From: a virus
Length of the DNA: 64,000 bases
Reading direction: 5' to 3' (one strand)
Virus record (IMG/VR): IMGVR_UViG_3300031772_000016
Coordinates: 1-64,000 of that record
Positions 36,630 through 45,072 of the stretch are shown here, piece after piece. Below the pieces are notes generated by a model. It was not told the origin of the DNA. It made no database searches and saw only the letters and a list, made by a program, of their open reading frames with translations. How positions within the stretch are numbered: position 1 is the first letter of the stretch; each line of letters starts with the position of its first letter. Made by a program: the position numbers and the translations under genes.

Positions 36630-38906
36630 ATGACCGGACCAAAAAGTGGAATTACTGCGGACAGAAAAGACACCGTCAAGTTGGGTTTCATTGTAGAGCA
36701 CTACAGCTCTATGTCTCGTGATGAGCTTGCCTCTCACTTGAAAGAGACTCCCCGTTGGATAAAGCGACAAATAAGGCTTCTTAAAGACTCCGGAAGAATC
36801 CAGCCTAAGCGATTAGTCCCCGAGCGTATACTTTCGGAATCAGATTGGACAGATGAAATAAAGCATAAGGCGATCTCTCTCAGGAGAGATCGCCTTATGT
36901 CGACTGGTGCTATTTGTGAGGTGCTTGAAAAAGAGTTTTCTTTTGCCGTACCAGACTATACGTTAGAGTTCTGGTTCAGGAAATTTGGGTGTGAGTCCAG
37001 AAGTAAGCTGGATTGGCTGGAAGAGTTTTTTCCTCCTAATAAAATGATAGAGTTCATAGACAGCGACTACAGAGTAAAGGATATCAGTGATATCATTCTA
37101 AAGACTCATGGAGTATATATATCTGATGATATCGTACAAGAATATCTGCAATCGAAAGGAATAGAGAGTCAGCGAAACAGGCAGGTCAGGTTAGTGCGTG
37201 ACAAAGCTAGTGAATTTTCTAAAGAGTGGTTGAGTGATCAGGTACAGGGTCATGCAGGGTTGTCCGGGTTGACCGAAAAAATGGGTGTGTCTAAAACAGT
37301 GGTGATGAATAGACTGAGAGAAGAGGGACTCAGTCTGATTAAGCATAGAAAAATATGGTCTGATAATTTGGAGACTCTCAGCGATCTTATGGCGGCACGA
37401 CCCCCTATTACAAAAAAGATATCTGAAGAAGATAGACACCAGATGCTTTTGGGATGGTTGCTTGGAGACGGCCATTTAGATTTTAACGGTAGATTAGTTG
37501 TTAATCACTCGCTTGCACAGATAAGCTATTTGTTTGTCAAACATCAGGTGCTGAGGGGCAGCGTGTCTAATATAGTTACTGTACCGTCATCACATTTTTC
37601 GGGAGAGGGAACTCATTTTGGAGGTAAAGAGCAGATAGGGATATCGTGCCCTGGGTTTGAGTCGTATGTTCAATACCTGAACGAGGACGGGTCAAAAAAT
37701 TTTGATAAAATAGTGCGTGAACTTAACGACCTTGGGTGGGCATGCTATTTTATGGATGATGGAAGCTATTTTTTTGATAAGCAAATAATGGCTATAAATG
37801 GTAGATTAGCTGCTGAGTTTGAAAATAGATACCAATTTGGCAGCATAGTGCATGAGCATAATTTGGAGGTGTTCGGTATAAAGCCAGAGTATCTAATACC
37901 TTGTATGTTGTATAAAACACCCGTGGAAAGCAGAAATCTCGGCAATTATTGGGAAACAATATTTCCCGAACTGTTCAACGTGTCTATAAAAGATGATCTG
38001 GATCTTAGCTTCGTGAACAGGCATGTAGCAGAAAATGTGCCTGGCATAATGACCCAGGTTGTGGAGTACTATCACGGTAGAGGGTTTCCTGTGTACCACA
38101 TCGCGGATGTGTATCTTACAAAGGAGTGGGAAAAGCTACAAAAGTTCAAAGCTGATCTGTTGTGGAAAAACGACAATACAATGCGCTATCTGGCTGTGGG
38201 TAATGCTCTATACAAGCATTTCATGCCGCACATGTCTGAGGCGAAGTACAGAAACGTATCCCCAAAGCAAACATTCGATAGCTTTTCTACATTCTTGACC
38301 GTTCTGGAGTATACCCTTAAAACCAAGAAATCCATACTGCCTGATTTTGTGCACGACAACCTCGTGCATTTTAATGGGGGTGTGGTCGGTTTCCCTTGTT
38401 CGGTAGCCAAGGCTGTTACAGATCGGTATTGTCCTGTAGGAGGGTCTGTTGTAGACCCTTGCGCTGGGTGGGGTGGTCGTCTGCTGGGTGTGTCGTCTGC
38501 AGGTAGGTTTTACTACGGATTCGAGCCGTGGGACAAGACCTACGATGGTTTGACTCGTATCATAGCACACTTTGGTCTGAACTCTTCTGTGCAGAAGTCT
38601 GAGTTTGATAGTACCAAAGCACCCCTTCTGTGTGATTTTATCCTCACGTCCCCGCCTTATGTGGATCTGGAGATATACGGTAGACCCTTTAGCAAAAGTG
38701 ACTGGCTGTCACTAATTAAACGCATATTCAGTTATGCAGAGAAGAGCCTTACTCCTGGCGGGTACTTAATACTTAACCTGCCCGGGTATCTTAAAACATT
38801 GTTGCCTCAAACTCTCCTCAAGGAAGCAGCGCCTGTATATTGGAATACATCCTCCAAAGTAAGAACCCTCGATAAAGCGGAATGCCTGTACATCTGGCAC
38901 AGGTAA
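36630..38906 (+). CDS. second fusion of HTH modules, LAGLIDADG endonuclease and S-P-P-Y DNA methyltransferase
   Basis: 758 residues from ATG 36630 (GGAGG 5 nt upstream). N-terminal HTH-like segments (MSRDELASHLKETPRWIKRQ near 29-48; LTEKMGVSKTVVMNRLREEG near 212-231). LAGLIDADG motifs: RHQMLLGWLLGDGHLDF near 268-284 and LGWACYFMDDGSYFF near 368-382. The methyltransferase follows a lead-in similar to its paralogue (YYHGRGFPVYHI; GFPCSVAKAVTDRYC), then VVDPCAGWGGRLL near 607-619 and TSPPYVDLEIYGR with SPPY at 674-677. Unlike the 14522 protein it lacks the C-terminal HNH-associated repeat. Own sigma70-like promoter; isolated behind a virion gene. Expected to act on phage DNA both as nuclease and methylase; the target is unknown. 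Confidence 0.85.
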   Translation: MTGPKSGITADRKDTVKLGFIVEHYSSMSRDELASHLKETPRWIKRQIRLLKDSGRIQPKRLVPERILSESDWTDEIKHKAISLRRDRLMSTGAICEVLEKEFSFAVPDYTLEFWFRKFGCESRSKLDWLEEFFPPNKMIEFIDSDYRVKDISDIILKTHGVYISDDIVQEYLQSKGIESQRNRQVRLVRDKASEFSKEWLSDQVQGHAGLSGLTEKMGVSKTVVMNRLREEGLSLIKHRKIWSDNLETLSDLMAARPPITKKISEEDRHQMLLGWLLGDGHLDFNGRLVVNHSLAQISYLFVKHQVLRGSVSNIVTVPSSHFSGEGTHFGGKEQIGISCPGFESYVQYLNEDGSKNFDKIVRELNDLGWACYFMDDGSYFFDKQIMAINGRLAAEFENRYQFGSIVHEHNLEVFGIKPEYLIPCMLYKTPVESRNLGNYWETIFPELFNVSIKDDLDLSFVNRHVAENVPGIMTQVVEYYHGRGFPVYHIADVYLTKEWEKLQKFKADLLWKNDNTMRYLAVGNALYKHFMPHMSEAKYRNVSPKQTFDSFSTFLTVLEYTLKTKKSILPDFVHDNLVHFNGGVVGFPCSVAKAVTDRYCPVGGSVVDPCAGWGGRLLGVSSAGRFYYGFEPWDKTYDGLTRIIAHFGLNSSVQKSEFDSTKAPLLCDFILTSPPYVDLEIYGRPFSKSDWLSLIKRIFSYAEKSLTPGGYLILNLPGYLKTLLPQTLLKEAAPVYWNTSSKVRTLDKAECLYIWHR

Positions 38907-38918
38907 CTCTCCCGCTAA

Positions 38919-38931
38919 TTTTCTATTAATA
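38919..38931 (+). promoter_or_regulatory. phage promoter-like motif TTTTCTATTAATA
   Basis: Divergent member of the TAnTCTnnTAATA family, 29 nt before 38960; TATATG lies about 25 nt downstream. Confidence 0.5.
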
Positions 38932-38935
38932 AAGT

Positions 38936-38954
38936 CTCACAAACAGATTGTGAG
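38936..38954 (+). promoter_or_regulatory. inverted repeat over the ribosome site
   Basis: CTCACAA / TTGTGAG with a 5-nt centre (ACAGA), directly before the ATG at 38960 and covering its GTGAGG ribosome site. Could be an operator or an mRNA hairpin limiting translation. Confidence 0.4.
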
Positions 38955-38959
38955 GCTAT

Positions 38960-39253
38960 ATGTCCATAGAAATCCAGTATTTCGGTATCACCGGCATGAT
39001 AGGTCCTGGTAGTAATGATTTTCTACCTCTCCTCACCGGCCCTTCCACTGGCGTGGCTGGCGGGTATGACGTGGCTGTGGACCCCATAGACGGCCCTGCT
39101 CAGCGCTACGGTATAGATTTTGGTGTGACCTCATACGGGGGCGCTGCTGCGGTGGCACTAAATATAACGGGGTCCGACCTCAAGGACGTCCAGAATAACT
39201 ACGGTCACGGGGTCACAGGGGTTTTGAATCTGCGTGTAGTCTACAACTACTGA
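38960..39253 (+). CDS. small G-x-T-G-rich virion-type protein
   Basis: 97 residues, beta-rich with glycine turns (MSIEIQYFGITGMIGPGSND, TGPSTGVAGGYDVAVDPIDG, GHGVTGVLNLRVVYNY). The motif YDVAVDPIDG...YGIDFGV parallels YDVAVNSINGSSFLYGTDYT in the beta-helix protein at 39846, so the two share a domain. Likely part of the receptor-binding or fibre complex encoded by this operon. Confidence 0.6.
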   Translation: MSIEIQYFGITGMIGPGSNDFLPLLTGPSTGVAGGYDVAVDPIDGPAQRYGIDFGVTSYGGAAAVALNITGSDLKDVQNNYGHGVTGVLNLRVVYNY

Positions 39254-39266
39254 TCGTGAGACAATA

Positions 39267-39845
39267 ATGGACGTCAATGTCTCTACAACTAAACTCGCGT
39301 ACATAGATGTGTACCAGTATAGCGTAAAGAAATCCAGTCAGTGTACGTGTCTGGGGTGGGTCAACAGCCCAATAATACCTGATACGAGCCCTCTGGTGCT
39401 CCTGGCGGTAGCTGACCTGTCTGAAGATGTACAAGGTACGGACGCTGCAATCAGGTACGAGATTGTGAAGGACGGCACAGATTACAGGCTCCAATTCTCG
39501 AACTCACTGTCTAAGAAGATCACCAAGACTATAGGCATCAATCTGACTGACGGTAAGTGGCATTTTCTGGGGTACGTGTGTACGGGTAATGGAGTGATGA
39601 TGTACTACGTGGACGGGGTATCACTACCGGTGGAGGATGGGGTCAGTGACGGCGGGGTACTCTACGCGACGGCCTGGTCGCGTAGTGGTCGACAGGGCGG
39701 TGGAGCTGTGTGGTGTCCTTATTTGTATAAAGCTGGTCAGTCTGTGGCTGTATACAACTGGAGATTTGCGTCGAATCTGCAGATACATCAGGGGTGGATA
39801 CAGGAGCTCATGGCGAAAGAAAAGCCTGCATTGGAAACGGTTTAA
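39267..39845 (+). CDS. LamG/ConA-like fold virion protein
   Basis: 192 residues. Features of a jelly-roll lectin-type domain: KLAYIDVYQYSVKKSSQCTC, LTDGKWHFLGYVCTGNGVMM, YYVDGVSLPV, VYNWRFASNLQIHQGWIQEL. These match the W-H-x-L and Y-x-D-G strands of LamG/ConA folds. Probably binds host surface glycans as part of the adsorption apparatus. It ends exactly where the beta-helix protein gene starts (stop 39843-39845, ATG 39846). Confidence 0.65.
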   Translation: MDVNVSTTKLAYIDVYQYSVKKSSQCTCLGWVNSPIIPDTSPLVLLAVADLSEDVQGTDAAIRYEIVKDGTDYRLQFSNSLSKKITKTIGINLTDGKWHFLGYVCTGNGVMMYYVDGVSLPVEDGVSDGGVLYATAWSRSGRQGGGAVWCPYLYKAGQSVAVYNWRFASNLQIHQGWIQELMAKEKPALETV

Positions 39846-42284
39846 ATGAAACAGATAGTATATGTCGATTCGAGATATGGAAACGACTCTTTCGCGGGTG
39901 ACCTCGACTCTCCGGTCCAGACACTCGCACAGGGTATCGCGCTCGCGTATGAGGGTGGTACTGTCGTTTTGCAGACTGGTACAGGTACCCACCTCCCTGC
40001 TACACTCACCAAGAATCTCACGATAAAAGCAGCCTACGGTGCTACTCCTCTCGTAGACACTATCACGTACACCAACGCTCAGGGTTTATTGGAAGGGCTC
40101 TTTTTTAATTCTAATACGCTCTCCAAAGGCATAGTAGTAAACAACCAGAGTATCGGATCGGTGATAGTACGTGAGTGTCAGTTTAGGGATGTAGATACTG
40201 CCATAGAGATCAATAACGCACAGTACATTAGCATCCATAGAAACTATTTCAAGAATCATAAAAGTGGCGTGAAGATAAACTCAGCACAAGAGGTGTGTCT
40301 AAGCTCGAATGTTTTTGACGGATACCCTATACAGAACAGGTCTGTCGAGGTAGTGTCTTCGGTACGGGTGGATATGTGGGGGAACACTATTTACGGGGCC
40401 TCTGGGGTAGCGTCCGGGGCATCTCCGGATCAGAATCTGCGTATAGTGTACGTGACCCTGACCTCCTTTGATATCCAGTATAAGAGAGTCGCGCTGCCTG
40501 GGTTCGCGTGTGCAGCTCTTAATGGGCAGTATGATGTAGCTGTGAACTCTATAAACGGGTCCTCGTTTTTATATGGCACAGATTATACAGTGAATGCTTT
40601 AGGGTCAATCGTGAGCTGGGATGGAATGGCGCTACAGCAGACTCTGGCAGCTGGGGACGTGCTCAGGGTCATGTATTCTGAGAATCAGGACCCGGGTAGT
40701 GGTGACGCGGTACGGCTATCGAACATAGGAGACCCCAACAGTCGTGTAGATTCTAATAGCATCACCGGCAACACGTATGCGGACACAGCGATCGGCGTAT
40801 TTTTTACTACCCCTGTGAAGATCAGGCACAATAATTTTTATCGGGCTACAAAAGGGTGGGACGGTGGAGTACCCTCAGGGGATACGGGTCTGCAGTGTAT
40901 CACCTCGGATCCTTTGTATAGGGACCCGGCAGCGAGTGACTTCCGTTTATCCTACCAGGGTGTATCAGGTACGTCTCCGAACATAGATGCGGCGGACCCT
41001 GGTCGGTGGGGTAATGTGTACGCTGAGATGGGCGTAGTGAATGTGGGTGGGAAATATACAGGGTCTGTGACAGGTATCCGTAGTAATGTAGCCCCGTTTG
41101 ACAGGAGTCTCGACTATGATTCCTATAACCGTAGCGTGACAGGTATGGTGGGTACTACGGGGGACATCGGGGCGTATGAGTTTAATCAGCATGAGACTGC
41201 GATGGGTAATTACGTAGCAGAGCGTGGGTATGACATAGCTCATGCTGGTACCGCTACCGGTCCGTATGCTACACTCGATAGAGGGTATGCACGAGCGGGG
41301 TCTTTAGATCTCTATGTGGATACTCATTTGGTAGACTGTCAGGTAGGGGTCACGGGTGGGTATACGGGTATCTCTCACGGGACGGGGTATGGTAGGTATC
41401 ACAGTAAAAACATCGTACTGAGTGATAGTGAAATCAAGGTGGGTAGATCTACTGGGGATGATATAGCCTACGTGTACTCATCTTATCCGGCGTATGAGAC
41501 TGGTGCTGTGTATGTGGGTCCGGATAGCGGTACAGGAGTCACTGGGACGTCTGATAATCCATATCGTACGATCGGGGATGCTCTGGGGGCTGGTGGGTCC
41601 GCGGTGCTGGTACGACCGGGTTTCTATCCATCTTTCAGGGGTGTGTCTGGGGTGAGTCTGGCTGGGCTGGCTGAGACTCGGAGTGATAGCATAGGACATG
41701 AGTTCTACAGCACTATGAGTGCGGGGTGGACTGGTACTGGGGCGTATACGACCACACAGCGGGCTATCACATTTACTGGTGAGACGGGTGCTGTGTTGAG
41801 TCTGTTCACGCTGGGGGAGACGGGTCCGGTAGTGGATATCGATCTGCGGTATACTGTGGCTACTCAGGGCTTCGTGTGTGGTGGTATCTCGAATCGGATT
41901 GGTATCACCGATTCGTATGACTCTGTATATGCTACCGTGGATAGGTTAGGTCAGCGTACGATACTGGGGTACTCGTTAGATGGTGTCGTGTACGAGTCGG
42001 CTGCGTCCTATACGGGTGCTTTTTACAATATCAAAACTCGTGTGCGGGTGGTGGGTGGTCAGTACAGGGTCTCGGTGGTCGGGGATGATTTGGATAGGTC
42101 CTACGGCGGTGATTTTGGGGTGACGGGACTGTGGAGGGCGTCGTTTAGGTCGCAGGGTACGGGGATGGTATCCGACCTGTATTTGTACACTGATGTTTTT
42201 AGGGGTGCTACGGGGTCTGTGAGTAGTTTCGGTACGCGTAGGAAAGTGTTTGGGATACTCGGGTCTACGGGCATGCAGCCATAG
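39846..42284 (+). CDS. beta-helix tail spike / receptor-binding type protein
   Basis: 812 residues. Right-handed beta-helix start signature KQIVYVDSRYGNDSFAGDLD, SPVQTLAQGIALAYEGGTVV, with repeating V-x-N-N and I-x-I-x-x-N rungs (AIEINNAQYISIHRNYFKNH). A second helix cap of the same kind occurs near residue 550 (VYVGPDSGTGVTGTSDNPYR). An inserted unit resembling the 38960 protein lies near 220-280. Repeated G-V-T-G turns throughout. Such proteins bind or cleave surface polysaccharides at the tail tip. No catalytic residues can be assigned. Confidence 0.75.
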   Translation: MKQIVYVDSRYGNDSFAGDLDSPVQTLAQGIALAYEGGTVVLQTGTGTHLPATLTKNLTIKAAYGATPLVDTITYTNAQGLLEGLFFNSNTLSKGIVVNNQSIGSVIVRECQFRDVDTAIEINNAQYISIHRNYFKNHKSGVKINSAQEVCLSSNVFDGYPIQNRSVEVVSSVRVDMWGNTIYGASGVASGASPDQNLRIVYVTLTSFDIQYKRVALPGFACAALNGQYDVAVNSINGSSFLYGTDYTVNALGSIVSWDGMALQQTLAAGDVLRVMYSENQDPGSGDAVRLSNIGDPNSRVDSNSITGNTYADTAIGVFFTTPVKIRHNNFYRATKGWDGGVPSGDTGLQCITSDPLYRDPAASDFRLSYQGVSGTSPNIDAADPGRWGNVYAEMGVVNVGGKYTGSVTGIRSNVAPFDRSLDYDSYNRSVTGMVGTTGDIGAYEFNQHETAMGNYVAERGYDIAHAGTATGPYATLDRGYARAGSLDLYVDTHLVDCQVGVTGGYTGISHGTGYGRYHSKNIVLSDSEIKVGRSTGDDIAYVYSSYPAYETGAVYVGPDSGTGVTGTSDNPYRTIGDALGAGGSAVLVRPGFYPSFRGVSGVSLAGLAETRSDSIGHEFYSTMSAGWTGTGAYTTTQRAITFTGETGAVLSLFTLGETGPVVDIDLRYTVATQGFVCGGISNRIGITDSYDSVYATVDRLGQRTILGYSLDGVVYESAASYTGAFYNIKTRVRVVGGQYRVSVVGDDLDRSYGGDFGVTGLWRASFRSQGTGMVSDLYLYTDVFRGATGSVSSFGTRRKVFGILGSTGMQP

Positions 42285-42294
42285 GATGTGACAC

Positions 42295-45072
42295 ATGGCA
42301 CGACCACATAATTTCATGGACAACTATGGGCGTCCAGATTTCAAGCTCCCCTATCGGTGGAACGATGATACGCCCATGTCTCTACCGCTGGCTCCGAAGA
42401 GCGTGCATGCTACCTCGCCCTACATGATAGGTGTGATAGATATCCGGTGGGACAATCCTACTATCTACGCAGAGAATAACGGTCTGCAGGTCCTCGGTGT
42501 GAACATCTATCGTGCGTATGATAGTCCGGAGGCTGCGTATACTCTCTTGAATCCTTCCCCAGTGGGGGCTTTGTACTATAGGGATCAGACTAAAGAGGTG
42601 TTGGTACCGGCAGAGGATCCTATAGCGGGTGGGAGATTCATAGCGGGCACGAATGCTACTGGGGATTGGATCATACACACATACAACAAGCCTATTATCA
42701 TCCCAGGTACCAACGGTGAGATAGCGCAGCACTCAAAGCATGTGGTGGTACAGATAAAGCCTACGGCTATTGATTCTTTCCAGACGGTGCCCGCGTGGCG
42801 GGTGGTCGGGGAGACGGGTGAGGTGTTTCTGATAAACAAGAAAGTCTACAACCACACTACGAATCGGATAGATGATCCGGTGCTCCCGATACTGTCCCAG
42901 GGTGGAGAGGTACGGATAGCGTATACATATATCAGCGGGTGGATACAGACAGACATCAACCGAAAGATTTACTATAAGGTCACCACGGTGGCTTTAGATC
43001 CGGAGACCTCGCAGATTATAGAGACTCCGATGAATCAGGTAGAGGCGGTGAGTCTGTATGATATGGAGCGTATAGATTATATCTGGGCTGAAGCGATACG
43101 TAGGAATCGGTGGATACTGGAGCAGGGTGGGGAGCGCGTGAAAGTGTTTATTCGTAAATGGGCTGGGGAGAGGTGTACGTGTTGGGATGAGCAGTACAGG
43201 CAGGGGAAGAATGACCATCATTTGTGCTTTGCTCCGGGTACTCTAATCAATACTGAGACAGGGTGGCGTGCTATTGAGAGCATAGATGCCGGAGATAAGG
43301 TATTAAGTTCAGACGGATATTATCATAGAGTTAAAGGCACTATATGTAGACCTTATAAAGGAGATATGCTATCTATATTGTCCTCTATCAATACGAATCC
43401 TATAATAGTTACACCAGAGCATCCTTTTCTTGTACTTAGGAGTACTCATACGCTTTATAGCGGTCATAATAGAAAAGCTCTGTGTGGGCCTAAATGTAAC
43501 TCGTTTATCGAGCGTGGTGATGGTAATGCACGGCCCCCGTGTGTTCGAAAACTACCTAGTGGAAGATGGTTGGCTAGGGCACAAATAGGTGGATCTCGTA
43601 ATGAGGGTAGAGTATCTTTGGGGACATATAGTACACGTGAAGAAGCTGTCGAAGCGGTTAATAGATATAAACAAGAGCATTGGAAGCCTGCCCATCGTTT
43701 AGAGTGGGATCAAGCTAAAAATATAGTCAAACGTGATTGGTTAACCCCTCAATGGAATTCTGAGACTAGGGATGTGGATACTATTAAGGTTCCAGAAGAA
43801 TTTTTGAAGAAAGGCGGGTCTGGTCCTGATAGGAAGGGTGCTACTGAATTTGTTGTTGATTCTGAGTTTTTGTGGGTTGTTGGGATGTATATAGCCGAAG
43901 GTAGCAGTAGTAAAAGTCGTAGGGGCAAAAAATATAAAGGTGGGGGAGGATCCATACATTTTTCTCTTCATAAAAATGAAAAAGATTATCAAGAAAGATT
44001 AATTTCCTTTTTTAGACGTTATGGCTATAATCCATCACTAACTATTAGTAAAAAAGTGCAGTCAGCTATTGTCAGTGTTCATAGTGTGACATTACAGGAA
44101 TGGTTTCCAAAATGGCTCGGTTATCTCTGTTACAATAAGCATATACCACAAGAACTGATGTATCTGCCAAAGGACAAGACATGGGAATTAATTAGGGGAG
44201 TATATGATGGAGACGGATTAAAGAGTGATCATGAGATAACTCAAACATCTGAAATTTTGGCTTTACAGTTAGTTGAGCTATTACATAGGGTGGGTGAGCA
44301 GCCCCTAGTAAGAAGACAGATAAGCAATGTATTGACTCCTATAGGTAATAGGAGAAGACCCGCTTATTGTGTTAGCTGGGCTGAAGATAACTTTACTCAT
44401 GGTAGTAGGAAAAGACGTTGGGTTTTTCATGATCGTATTTTAGCGCGTGTTACGGACGTTAAAAAAATTGACTATAAGGGTCCTGTATATAATCTTGAAG
44501 TAGAAGGAGACCCCACTTATATTGTTAATGGGATCACTTCGCACAACTGCTATGGTACGGGCATAATATCTGGGTTCGAGGGCCCTTACGATATTATCAT
44601 CGCTCCTCCCGAGACAGAGAAAACAGTACAGCTAATGGACATGGGTTTACATGTGAATTTCGACTGGAACTCGTGGACTGGTCCGTACCCTCTTCTCAAC
44701 GACCGCGATTTTGTTGTACGTCAGAATAACGATAGATATAGTGTAGCGCACGTGAATCCTCAGGGGGCCCGAGGGGCCATTTTCCAGCAGCATTTCATGT
44801 TGGCTCCGCTGGACCAGCATGACATACGGTACCAGGTGCCCATCAACGGCGGACTCACAGTGCCTGCGTCCTGGAATGCGTACAGAGAGGGTAAGCCATC
44901 TGATGCGAGTCCGACGATACCTAACAAGCCTGGGGTCCCGGATCAGTATGAATTACGTGGCAGGACAGTTACATTTGAAAACATAGTGAGCGTTTTATTA
45001 TTTTCTACAGGAGCTGGAATTTTAACTGAGTTTTTTATGTCTGTTTATCAAGGAATAGGTAGATTCGCATGA
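42295..45072 (+). CDS. virion structural (baseplate/neck-type) protein carrying an intein
   Basis: 925 residues as translated, about 484 after intein removal. N-extein (1-310): beta-rich domain (YMIGVIDIRWDNPTIYAENN; GLQVLGVNIYRAYDSPEAAY), then a cysteine motif GERCTCWDEQYRQGKNDHHL. C-extein: CYGTGIISGFEGPYDIIIAP, whose first Cys completes the C-x-C...C zinc-type cluster. This C-x-C...C-Y-G-T-G motif is seen in uncharacterised structural proteins of large phages. The intein at 43225-44547 thus splits the most conserved site. The last ~40 codons (from about 44945) change to AT-rich codon use and run into the next endonuclease gene (ATGA overlap at 45069). Confidence 0.7.
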   Translation: MARPHNFMDNYGRPDFKLPYRWNDDTPMSLPLAPKSVHATSPYMIGVIDIRWDNPTIYAENNGLQVLGVNIYRAYDSPEAAYTLLNPSPVGALYYRDQTKEVLVPAEDPIAGGRFIAGTNATGDWIIHTYNKPIIIPGTNGEIAQHSKHVVVQIKPTAIDSFQTVPAWRVVGETGEVFLINKKVYNHTTNRIDDPVLPILSQGGEVRIAYTYISGWIQTDINRKIYYKVTTVALDPETSQIIETPMNQVEAVSLYDMERIDYIWAEAIRRNRWILEQGGERVKVFIRKWAGERCTCWDEQYRQGKNDHHLCFAPGTLINTETGWRAIESIDAGDKVLSSDGYYHRVKGTICRPYKGDMLSILSSINTNPIIVTPEHPFLVLRSTHTLYSGHNRKALCGPKCNSFIERGDGNARPPCVRKLPSGRWLARAQIGGSRNEGRVSLGTYSTREEAVEAVNRYKQEHWKPAHRLEWDQAKNIVKRDWLTPQWNSETRDVDTIKVPEEFLKKGGSGPDRKGATEFVVDSEFLWVVGMYIAEGSSSKSRRGKKYKGGGGSIHFSLHKNEKDYQERLISFFRRYGYNPSLTISKKVQSAIVSVHSVTLQEWFPKWLGYLCYNKHIPQELMYLPKDKTWELIRGVYDGDGLKSDHEITQTSEILALQLVELLHRVGEQPLVRRQISNVLTPIGNRRRPAYCVSWAEDNFTHGSRKRRWVFHDRILARVTDVKKIDYKGPVYNLEVEGDPTYIVNGITSHNCYGTGIISGFEGPYDIIIAPPETEKTVQLMDMGLHVNFDWNSWTGPYPLLNDRDFVVRQNNDRYSVAHVNPQGARGAIFQQHFMLAPLDQHDIRYQVPINGGLTVPASWNAYREGKPSDASPTIPNKPGVPDQYELRGRTVTFENIVSVLLFSTGAGILTEFFMSVYQGIGRFA
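43225..44547 (+). mobile_element. intein with LAGLIDADG endonuclease and inserted AP2-like module
   Basis: 441 residues. Block A: CFAPGTLINTETGWRAIESI; block B: VTPEHPFLVL. An inserted AP2/ERF-like module: GRWLARAQIGGSRNEGRVSL then GTYSTREEAVEAVNRYK (nt about 43558-43672). LAGLIDADG motifs: LWVVGMYIAEGSSS and ELIRGVYDGDGLKS. C-terminal blocks: VYNLEVEGDPTYIVNGITSH-N, then Cys. AT-rich relative to exteins. Confidence 0.9.
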
